Positions 35,401 through 47,400 of a stretch of DNA of 64,000 bases are shown here, piece after piece. Made by a program: the position numbers and the translations under genes. The notes beneath the pieces are model-generated. The model was not told where the DNA came from. It did not search any database and saw nothing but the letters and a program-made list of their open reading frames with translations. Position 1 is the first letter of the stretch; each line of letters begins with the position of its first letter. This DNA comes from Diadema setosum (Eukaryota; Echinodermata; Echinoidea; Diadematoida; Diadematidae), in contig NW_027307649.1 in NCBI RefSeq assembly GCF_964275005.1, positions 62,001 through 126,000 on the forward strand, read 5' to 3'.

Positions 35401-38400
35401 GACGAATTCGAGTGCGATGACGGGAAGTGTATTCCAGAGGCGTATGAATGCAACAACTTGGTAAGAGGCCGATTCATTTACATAACTATTAGAATTTTTA
35501 GGCATAGTTCTATATTACGCAGGTCGTTCACGACAGCCAACCCGCTTGCAAGACGCTTTCCAGACATAGACACAAGTGCTGCATACAAATTGGATTCAAC
35601 GTACTGAAATAATCATAGTATGATCATAAATAGGAACAGGTTACTGTACTTGATTATTTTGTTACCAGTTACAAAGAAAGCAATATGAGTTGTATTGAAC
35701 ACGTTTGTGAACTCCCTTCTCATCTGCACGCCCTACTACCTGACTATAATGTGTCATGGTATGTCATGGTATGTCATGGTGTGTCATGGTGTCATGGTGT
35801 GTCATGGTGTCATGGTGTCATGGTGTCCTTGTATTCAATTATGATTCTAAGAATCAACCTTTCAATATTCAAAGTTCCATTGTAAATTTTATCACCGAAT
35901 CTGTAAGTGTAAGCCCATCTTAACGTGTATTCAAATAATTTATAGATGGTTGTGAACTAATGGTGGAATATTCGTGTCACTTACATAGTGTTATTTCATT
36001 TTTAAATCTTGATTCGTCTGTTATGGCTAAAGGCAGAGTAATAGTTAAAAAAGTCTTTCCGGATTTAACTGTAACCAGGCAATTGTCCCGACTTCCACTC
36101 TGTATAGTATTCCCTTATGTTCCACAATAATCTCGTCAATAAAGATACAATGAAGTATTTTACTTATATGGTACATCATGAGGTAACACCAATGATGTTT
36201 GCCACGAGTAGTTTTTGCGTCGTCAAAATCAGCTCATTTGGCACAATTTCCAGGTGGACTGCATGGACAAGTCAGACGAGTCGAGATGTCCCGGCACGCC
36301 CTCACCACAATGTGACGTCACGAATTCGGTTGTATGCCGCTATGGAGGAGTCTGTGGTGTCGTCTGCGACGGCGAAATCGACTGTCCAGTGCTAGGTAAC
36401 TCTGCCCGCGTAGAGCCTCGTTTGTTGTGAAATGTTACTAAGTGATTCTGGGGGGGGGGGGGGATTGACCCTTCACGCAACCAACCTCAAACAATAACTC
36501 TCCCCCTCCCACACACACACACACACACACAAATACATACATGCACACATCAAATAACGTTCCTCGGCTTCTGGTTGGAGGGAGGGGGAGGATTATCGAT
36601 ATCTTCAATCACGATTTGTTAAAAAGACTACAAGGTAGGCCCATTCCTTTTCACAGCTGCTTTACAATGGCGTCCTCTATATACAGATGAAAAGACAGGC
36701 AGTGCTAAAATAAAACAAATACAAAAGATGTATACGAATGATTAAAAAAAGTACTTGGCTACAATTGTACATACCTATATCAAAGCTAAAAGAGAAAAGA
36801 GGACAAAAGAGGGAAAGCGGAGGGCGATTTAGGAGTAAGACAGAGAACACGTGAATAGACTGAAAGTGTTGGATTCATAAAGTAAATTTTAAGCATGTGG
36901 ATAAATGTCAAACAACTCGTTTAAAACATGTTCAGTCACAATATCAACTGTATTATAACGAGGAGTTTATTGAATTGTGTTGCATCTAATTTTCTGCCAA
37001 GAAATCCATTGAAAGGGATAATATACCTGTTGCATAGAATGATAAACGGCTGGATAATCCTGCCAGCAACGATATTGCTGGTTTTCAGAGGGATCTGGAT
37101 TGACAATAGAATACCATACATAAATATCTGAAAAGAATATCAACACCATACACACTAAACCTCATAGAGTACTATTAAAATTGGAAATAAAGTAGTCAGT
37201 ATTATAGCTGGACAACTCTCTTAAGCAGACTTAAACAGGCCTTGTTTTGTTTACAAGTCAAGAAACACACGGAAAACTGTCAACATCTCTGTTTCTCATC
37301 CATTCCGCCAGGTGAAGACGAGATCGGCTGCCCACAAATCAAGTGTTTACCCTGGCAGTTTGAATGCGAGGACGGCGAGTGCATTCCTGCCTGGGACAAG
37401 TGCGACGGCTATGCAGATTGCAGTGGGGGAGAGGACGAGACGCTGGCCGAGTGTCCAGTGGTAGAACCGACCACTCCTGCTCCCATCCGACCTCCAACGT
37501 ACCCGTCTTACCCGGTTTACCCGACCACCTATCCCACCGAAGTTCCTGTTCCACCCACCACTCCACAACCTATCGAGTCCGAACCGCCGTATCCAGTGCC
37601 AACCGCAGTGTATCCGGTGGAGGAGACGCCAAACTACCCTACCGAGCCTCTGAACATTGTGTGCAATCCACCACAGTCATTTGAGTGTCCTGATGGTACC
37701 TGCCTATCGTCAACGCTGTTATGCGATGGAAAGGCAAGTTGTAACTGTCGTTTTGCAAAAAGCTATTAGGGAGCTTTAGATTTTCGCGACGGGGACGTTC
37801 AGAGGAAAAAAAAATGTTCTGAGCATGCGCAGAAACGCGCATCAAGGCGATCTATTTCTAGCTTGCGTCGTCTGAGTTTTTCACTACGCGTTCTGGGCTA
37901 TTTTTACGTCCGCTCAATTCACGACGTAGAGAGCTACTTGATGCACCGATCATATGGGGGCGCCATCTTATTTTTTTTATGATTATAGGTTGCGTCTCAG
38001 CGTAATCTAAAGCTACTTTTCAACACGACGCAGGGAAAGGGGAACGTCCAGCGCAAGCGTCGGCTCAGACGTCCGCGCGTCAAAATCTAAAGCTCCCTAT
38101 TTAATAGTACAATGGGAACCCATCGATTATTGGGAATATAAGAATTGCAGATCTGTACATATCCTTACCCACAGTAGAGAATTACACTCAAACCGATTTT
38201 CTTTGCCTTTCAGATAACAAGAAACAACTAACAAAGTTTGCTTATAAGATCAATTCTCGACGCTTTTTTGCTAGTCTTTACTAAAAACATTTCAGGATAC
38301 GTTTCCGTCTATTCAAATGAGAAAAGGGAAAGATGATGAACAAGATGGTTCCAGTCGAGGAAAAGTGGTGTAAAAATAAAGACTATGATATAGCCGCAGT

Positions 38401-41400
38401 CACACTGGCAAAACTTCTCGATGTTGAACTTCGAAAACTCCTAGGGAAGTTTTTTTGTTCGTTCACATTGGCGACCAAACTGGAAGTTTGGATCAGGTGT
38501 GCGCATGGGCATCAAAATAAACAAGCATGCAAACGCCGCCATTGGAGGCACGGCAAACAGGAACTGGAATTCCGGCTGCGTGCATTCAGACTGCATAAAT
38601 TTCGAGAGTATCAAATTGCAGGGGCTTGGGAAATTTCCCTATAATATGTAGTTTTAGTGGGAACTGGAAAAAAAAAAGTTTTGCCAGTGGCGGCTATGGT
38701 AAGACATCAACATTTTACAGGATTTCATCTCTATCAATATGAATAGCCATTTATCTCGGATCCATTCTCGACAGGCTGACTGTCCATACAGCAACGCCGA
38801 CGAGCTTCCGGGCAGCTGCGTCACAGTGAACATGTGCAATTACGGCCAGTTTCAGGTGAGGTCGCAGTTTTTTTAAAGTCATTTAGACGAAATTTGTATT
38901 CCCCTTTCAAATGTGTTTGTGGTCTAATGAGACATTAAGTCTTCTTAAATGTTCATATCAACGAAAATTATTTGCATTTCTTCTTCCAAGATCCGAACCC
39001 AAAACCTACTAACCTCTATCAATTGTGTGGTATGATGACTTATAGCCTAAAGTAGTAAAATTCTGATCTTTATTAAAACTCCCAAGGGTTTTTTCCTGTT
39101 CTGGATTATACGCGTACTATCAGCACAATGATGGTAACTAAGACTTGTTGCTATAATGCCAACAGTTTAATCGGGCGGTGAGTTGGCTCAGTCGGTAGCG
39201 CGTCTGCCTCACGATACTAAGGGCCCGGGTTCGAACCCGAGTCTGGACTGAGCAATGTTGTGTGTAAGCATACCGTCCTCTCTAGCAAGAGGCAAAACAC
39301 TCTGTCCCTTGGATAGGACATAAAATGGAGGTCCCATGTATGAGAGAGTCACACCTCATGCACGTAAAAGATCCCGCTTCATTCATTCATCGCAAAGAGC
39401 AGGCTGTTTAACTCGGTGAAGTGGTCCCACCTCACATCCAACTGGACCCCATGGAAGACTAGCTTAGTGTAGCTGAATATGGGCTATCCAGCTATCTTCT
39501 CAGATGGAAATGAACAAACGAACAAACAAATTGGCTACTCTAAATCAAACACAAGTTAACGTTTTATTAATCAAAGTTGTGTTGGATATGTGCGACCAAA
39601 AAACCAACAACAAACGAACACAATGCCTTTCAGTTGCGCGTAAATGAAAAATTCCGTGCGATATGGCAGTGTATCGGGGACTTGCAGTTGATTTTTCGAG
39701 TTGTCTTTGAACGCCACATTTCTAGCAACGGGAACTCGGACGTTAAGCATAAACATGCTCGGCAAAGAGGAAATTGTAGGTCTGACTTCTGTCCAGCGCG
39801 TATCCATTTTGCATTAATTTCACCTGCTTTGTCCCTCTTGACCCACATACGTAAATTGGTCCCTAGAAATCTAGGATTGATAGTCCTCAGAGGGAACAGT
39901 GTTCATGCTAAAGAGGATTATATTGGTACAGAGGAATATGTTTTAGCTTTTGATTTTTTAACCTTCCATTATCAGAGTAAAAATAAATGTGTGGGCACAT
40001 TGAACTTTTACTCCGACTTCTAAAGTCTCTATCACACCGTCTGGTAACAGCTGTTTAAGTTGTCAAGGGCATTATATTGATACGTATTTTGGGATTCATC
40101 ATACTTTTGTTGCCAGTGTGACGACGGGGGCTGCCTAAGTTCCAGTCTGGTGTGCAACCGATATCTGGACTGTCCCGACGGGTCAGATGAATCGGTTGAC
40201 CAGTGCGGATTCAGTAAGTTATCGAGATTCTGCCGTTGCAACAACATTTTAGTCATAAACCTATATTTTTATTTTGATACTAAACTACACGCATCACATT
40301 TCCTACTTTTCCTATATTGCCTGCATGCGATTACAGAATTTTCTCCAAGGCAAAGCTAGGTGTTGGCTATGCAAATTTGCGAAATTGTTTCTTGAACATT
40401 TCATAGTAAGCTTTGATAATTATGCAGGCAAATAAGAAGTACGATCCAATGATAAGCTTGTCTTTGATTTGTAACGCGCATTCTTTCCGGACAGTTTTGA
40501 ACGCTGTAGATTTGCGAGCAAAAAGATTTATACTCGGGCTACACACTGCGGAAATTGACTTTTAGTTCCATTTGTGTTACTTCACGGCTGACATAGATTG
40601 TGGAAAGGTATCTGTTGGGCAATGTATAAAATCTTGAATCATGTGTTACTTCAATGTAGCTGTATGTTGCGGAAAGATAAAAGTAGGTATTTTCTAATCA
40701 AAACTTAGGCGATTAAAGCAATCAAGAAGACGTGTTAGATCTTCAGCTTTTCCTTATTCCAACGTAAGTTATCAAAGCAAAGCTAACGCTGACGTCAAGA
40801 CGTATGCTGGAGAACAAGAACTTTTAGCCTCACAGAATGAATCGTTTAAAACTTTGTGCCAATAAGTCAAATATGCACGGATTTCACGCATAAACCTATG
40901 GACAGGAAATTTCACGGATTTCACACATAAACCAATGGACAGGAAATGAGTGTGGCTCACGGAGAATTAAAGGGGCATTCCAGACGATTTTCATAATTAC
41001 ACATCAAGTAGTACATAAATCAATGTCTCCATGTACAGATTTGTAGAATTTATTGTTGTCCTTGAGCAGAGAAACAATACTCTGAAAAATCTTAAACGAA
41101 TTACACTGAACAATGTTGATGACGTAGGAGCCTCACATATTTTAGCAATGTAGCAGTGTAATTCCATTACAATACCACTTGCTTAACAAGTTCACCTGTG
41201 TAGAATGTATGCATGCCATCTTCTTTTGTTCTGCTTCCTTGAGCCCAACTCTCGCATTCTTATGGTGAGGCTGCCATGTCATCGTCCTTGTTCATTGCAA
41301 TTTGTTGTAAATTTTGAAAACATTCTTATTCCTCAACCCAATCACTACAAATTCTGAAACTCTGTACTCGGTATAACTAATTTATAGTTGTTCAAATGTA

Positions 41401-44400
41401 AAAGTCTGAAAATCATCCGGAGGTCCCCTTTAAACGAGATGTCTGACATTCCAAGAAGAATGCGATACCGCTAGTTTGTTGGGAAAGTCGTACCCCACCA
41501 ACGGCGATCTGTGGCTAGTTATAAAGGCCCCACAGACTGGTAGGTTATTGCTCTCGACCGACCTGCTAATAAAACTGTTCTGTTTGTACACTCAGATCTA
41601 TGCAACTCAGAAGATGGCTTTGCCTGCCTGAGTGGAGAATGCCTGTCGGTCTACCATCGATGCAACGACGTTATCGACTGCGGCAGCGGGGAGGATGAAG
41701 ACGACTGCGTGTCGCCTGTTGAAAGTGAGTCGGAAAGGACTCCTACCATCACCACTGAAATCGATTCCAATCACGTGTTGTAATGGCTCAACGATGAATA
41801 TAGAGATTTATGCCAAAACACAGAGAGTGTCACGCTCCCACAAAAACAAAACAAAAACATTTCGTGCGCCGTATCAAATGAGATAAGCAAAACTTCTAAG
41901 AATTCCCGGATGTCCCTGAAAAATATGCATACCCTCCATTAAAGAGGTTGTCCAGACAGTTCACGTCAGGTAGTACATAAATCAATAGTGTCATGTACAT
42001 ATTTGTGGAGTTTATTGTGGTACTTGAGCAGATAAAATAATACTCTGGAAAACACACACAAAAGATAATATAATGAACAATAATGGTGACATTAAGATGC
42101 TGACACATGCAAATATAATATAATAAGCAATATGATTCCTTTACAATACCACTTGTTTAACAAATCAACTCGGGTAGAATTTAAGCATACTTTTCTTCTT
42201 TCGTGCTGCTTCGTTGAACACCCAATTATGAATTCTTACGTGAAGCTGCTATGTTATCATTTTCCTTTATTGTGATTTGTTATGAATTTTGAAAACATTT
42301 TTCTTTCTCATTGGGTTGAGAAAGAAGAATGTTTTTAAAATACACAATAAATTCTGAAATTCTTTACCAAGCCGAACCAATTTAGAGATACTTTACAATA
42401 CAAAAGTAAAAAAAAAAAATCTGGAGGTCTTCTTTAATGCCTCTCCATCTATGGTGTTTAGGGATAAACATTAGATCAAAGATAAGTAGAATACGCATGA
42501 TTAACAACTATTTAACCAGCATTCTATCTAGGTAGAAATACCATGTGAGAAGAAATAGCATGGCCATTCTGCTTCCGTTTTTGTCTTGGAAAACAGGTCA
42601 AGTAAAGCCCGGGATCTGTCCTTCGCATCCGGGTACTTATGAGCGCAACGACAACGACATTGATCTCTGCATCGATGCCTGTTTCCACGATGGCGACTGT
42701 CCAGGTGAAATGAAATGTTGTCCACTTCCTCGGGGGTGTGGCCTTGACTGCAGGCTACCGCTAGGGTTCGTCCAGCTCCCATTTACAGGTTAGTTGTTTT
42801 TTTCTTCTCAGCCGCCAGTTGACTTCCTCAATACCAGTGAAAATCAACTTCATGTGATACCACAAGAACATGAGAAGTAGTAGTACGAGGGTTATCCTTC
42901 ATACTGTTGAAAACATCTTGTTCCATCAAACTCGGCAAAAGTCTTCTACCTTCGCCGTTTTCCAGCTAGAGCAGAAAGGGTGGTCGTTAAATATGACTGC
43001 AATAATGTGCACAATTAATGAATTGTATCATACATCAAATACATTTGAACACATAAATCTCTGTGCCTTTTTTGAGGGGGCGGAGGAGCTGGCTTAGACA
43101 CAAGGCTTGCCTTCGCAAATTGTGAAAAACGAAATCACGTACAACATCTATAGAAGACAAGAAACACAAAAGTTGTTGCACGAAATTCGTAAAGTCGTCT
43201 TTACTACCATGGTATTGAAATATATTTATGTTATTTTTTTCCCTAAGGGCGTACTGTTAGTCATTTTAAATGCATGATACTACTATTTGAGTATCAATAC
43301 AAATGAGTTGGACGCAATCGTGAGGTTGTCAAGAATAATATTTGTAATGGAGGAATGCGTAAATTTAAACAAAAAAGGCCGTGTTGAATTAAAGTGGGAT
43401 GAAACATAGGTCAGAAAATGAAACATAAGTCTCTGAATACTCAATTCTGATTGGCTGATACATGACTTTGAGTTTTGATTTTCTGATTCGTGTTGGATTT
43501 TTCTGATTCGTCTTGGATTTCGTCTCTTTATGCAACAGGGCCTTTTTTTTTCTTTTGCAAAGTGGTGCATTATGAAAGTTAATTCACTGTTTATCGAAAC
43601 GCGCAAATTTCCTTGTATCAGGCCTCGAGGACGTCGAAAAGAGCTTGGCGAATCTACGGACAGAAGTTGATATCATTGCCGATGAAGGTTAGTCTTTGTC
43701 TCTGTGGAGTTCACCGACGCTTCGAATGCAGTTAACTGACGCTTCGAATGCGATCCAAGCAAACGCTACAACGGTCAATCCATTTCCAAATTCATAAACA
43801 CAGTCTGACCGCTCCTATCCGGCCTCCCCTATCCGGATCTGTCTATCATCCGGATGCCATCTCTGCGTGTTTTTTTTTTTTTTTCAGCTAATGATTATGC
43901 GGAAAAGGGGGATGTCAAACTAAAACAAAATTCCTACACAAACTCACATGAATTACATATTATTCCCAACATAATTAATATACATTTACATCAAAATATT
44001 CATGTATTAAAATAACATGCAGTCAGACATTCACTTCTCCCAAATCACCGCAAGAACATAGACAGAAAACTTTTCATTATGCCAGGGCATGGTACAGGCG
44101 ATCGTTCTTTGGCAGCTGCGTGTATTTAACATTGAGTTTCACATATCCGGCCAAATCCCTCATCCGGATGAGCGCCGGTCCCAACATGTCCGGATAGGAG
44201 AGGTCGGACTGTACAATATCATTCACTCATGTAGCACTCTAATCATGCAACATTATGGAGTTGAATGAATGGTTTCCCATAACGATTAAGTTGTGATACA
44301 CTCGGTCACATGAAGCCGTCATGTCTCTCTGTTGCTGAACTCATCGTCTATTTATAGCAGACAACATGACGGTGGCATTCGCTGTCTGTCCATGACTGCA

Positions 44401-47400
44401 AAAAAGGCGCTTAAAAGACCTGTGCAAAGCAAATACATGTTTACTTGTGTTGATTTATGATACCCTGATCATCACGTATGTGGCCAAAAAAAAAAAAAAA
44501 AATCTAAATACGTGTCCTATATTTTATAAAGGTTTTTTTTTTCATCTTTCTTCAAGTCATTTCGACAGGCTCACGAAGAAAAAAGCTGCCCACCCAAGAT
44601 TCTGTAAATGACATCGTCTCATCTGTCAGTTACTGCTAAATAACTTATATGACGAACAAAAGTCATAGGGATGCACATTTCCATATAAACTGAGCACAAC
44701 TTCAACGTTTGTCCATACATTGTCTTCTATCAATCATATTAGACGTGATTTGTATGAAGAAGAACGAACTACATAGCAGAGAAACCATAAGAAACACCCA
44801 GCATTTGCATTCGTGGATGTTGAAACAAAATACTAGATTTCAAAGACTTTCTTGATCGTAACCCATTGTTACATGATTGTATTATTTGGTTCTAGTTGCT
44901 CTTTTGGTGGGAAACATCGTCAGCTTAGAAGGAAGAGCAACCAATCTAGAAACTGACGTTGAGGACCTAAAAGAGGATCTAATGGAAGTCAAACAAGAAC
45001 TAGCAGAGTCGTACAGGCCTCAAGAAACCACCCCTTACCGACCTCAAATCCCCGAGGAGAATAGACCCTATGAATCACCCTCTAATCAATACGAACCTGA
45101 AAAAACAAAACCTCCACTGTATGAACCTGAAGAGACAGTACCGCAGCCTTACGAACCCGAAGAGACAAGGCCGCAACCATACGAACCAGAAGAAACAAGG
45201 CCGCAAGCATACGAACCAGAAGAAACAAGACCGCAAGCATACGAACCAGAAGAGACAAGACCACAGCCATATAAACCAGAGGAGACAAGACCACAGCCAT
45301 ACGAACCAGAAGAAACAAGGCCACAGCCATACGAACCAGAGGAGACAAGACCACAGCCATACGAACCAGAAGAAACAAGGCCACAATCATACGAACCCGA
45401 AAAGACAAGACCACAGCCATATGAACCAGAACAAGCTGGAGCGGAGCAATACGAAAACGAACAGACGAGTCCACAGCCATATGAACCAGAGGAGACAAAA
45501 CCACAGCCATACGAACCAGAAGAAACAAGGCCACAGCCATACGAACCAGAGGAAACAAGACCACAGCAATACGAACCAGAAGAAACAAGGCCACAACCAT
45601 ACGAATACGAAGAGACAAGACCACAGCCATACGAACCCGAAGAGACAAGGCCACAGCCATATGAACCAGAGGAGACAAGACCCCAGCCATACGAACCAGA
45701 AGAAACAAGGCCACAGCCATACGAACCAGAGGAGACAAGACCACAGCCATACGAACCAGAGGAGACAAGACCCCAGCCATACGAACCCGAAGAAACAAGG
45801 CCACAATCATACGAACCCGAAGAGACAAGACCACAGCCATATGGACCAGAGGAGACAAGACCCCAGCCATACAAACCAGAAGAAACAAGGCCACAACCAT
45901 ACGCACCCGAACAGACAAGACCACAACCATACGAACCCGAAGAGACAAGGCCGCAACCATACGAACCAGAAGAAACAAGGCCACAACCATACGAACCAGA
46001 AGAAACAAGGCCACAGCCATACGAACCAGAAGAAGCAAGGCCACAACCATACAAACCCGAAGAGACAAGACCACAACCATACGGACCCGAAGAGACAAGG
46101 CCGCAACCATACGAACCCGAAGAGACAAGACCACAGCCATACGAACCAGAAGAAACAAGGCCACAGCCATACGAACCAGAGGAGACAAGGCCACAACCAT
46201 ACGAACCAGAGGAGACAAGGCCACAACCATACGAACCCGAACAGACAAGACCACAGCCTTACGAACCAGAGGAGACAAGACCACAACCATACGAGCCTGA
46301 AGAGACAATTCCAGAGCCATACCGCCCTGAAGAGACAAGGCCTCAGCCGTACAGGCCTGAAGAAACGAGACCACAGCCATACCGACCAGAAGAAACAAGA
46401 CCACAGCCATATGAACCCGAAGAGACAAGACCTCGACCATACGAGCCCGAACAAACAAGACCACAACCATACGAGCCTGAAGAGACAAGACCTCAACCGT
46501 ACGAGCCTGAAGAGACAAGACCAGAGACATACCGCCCTGAAGAAACACGACCTCTTCCATATAAACCTGAAGAGACGAGGCCTCAGCCGTACCGGCCTGA
46601 GGAAACAAGACCGCAGCCATACCGACCTGAAGAAACAAGACCACAACCATACGAGCCTGAAGAGACAAGACCTCAACTGTACGAGCCTGAAGAGACAAGA
46701 CCAGAGACATACCGCCCTGAAGAAACACGACCTCTTCCATATAAACCTGAAGAGACGAGGCCTCAGCCGTACCAGCCTGAGGAGACAAGACCGCAGCCAT
46801 ACCGACCTGAAGAAACAATACCACAGCCATACGAGCCTGAAGAGACAAGGCCAGAGCCATACCGCCCTGAAGAAACAAGACCTCGTCCATATGAGCCTGA
46901 AGAGACGAGGCCTCAGCCGTACCAGCCTGAGGAGACAAGGCCACAGCCATACCGCCCTGAAGAAACAAGACCACAGCCATACGAGCCTGAAGAGACAAGA
47001 CCAGAGCCATACCGCCCTGAAGAAACAAGACCTCGTCCATACGAAACTGAGGAGACAAGGCCTCAACCATACTCTCCTGAAGAGACAAGACCGCAGCCAT
47101 ACCGACCTGAAGATACCAGACCACAGCCATATCAACCCGAAGAGACTAGACCTCGACCATACGAACCCGAAGAAATAAGACCTCAACCGTACGAGCCCGA
47201 ACAAACAAGACCACAACCTTACGAGCCTGAAGAAACAAGGCCAGAGCCATACCGCCCTGAAGAAACAAGACGTCGTCCATATGAGCCTGAAGAGACGAGG
47301 CCTCAGCCGTACCAGCCTGAGGAGACAAGGCCACAGCCATACCGCCCTGAAGAAACAAGACCAAATCCATATGAACCCGAAGAGACAAGACCGCAGCCAT

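Noticed and set aside
37738..37743. GT donor for exon 8 of the LDLa-WAP gene
   Set aside because: It would leave phase 1 while the next exon enters in phase 0, breaking module 11.
39173..39250. A functional tRNA gene
   Set aside because: Boxes A and B are good, but the acceptor stem does not pair and a SINE body follows.
39577..40023. 148-codon plus-strand ORF in intron 9 of the LDLa-WAP gene
   Set aside because: It lies between well-supported exons, has no domain-like pattern, and does not fit the gene's phases.
44877..44940. A separate gene starting with a signal-peptide-like [13 protein letters not shown]
   Set aside because: There is no in-frame ATG and an in-frame TGA lies at 44874-44876. 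The acceptor TTCTAG at 44890-44895 and the continuing heptad register fit an internal exon better.
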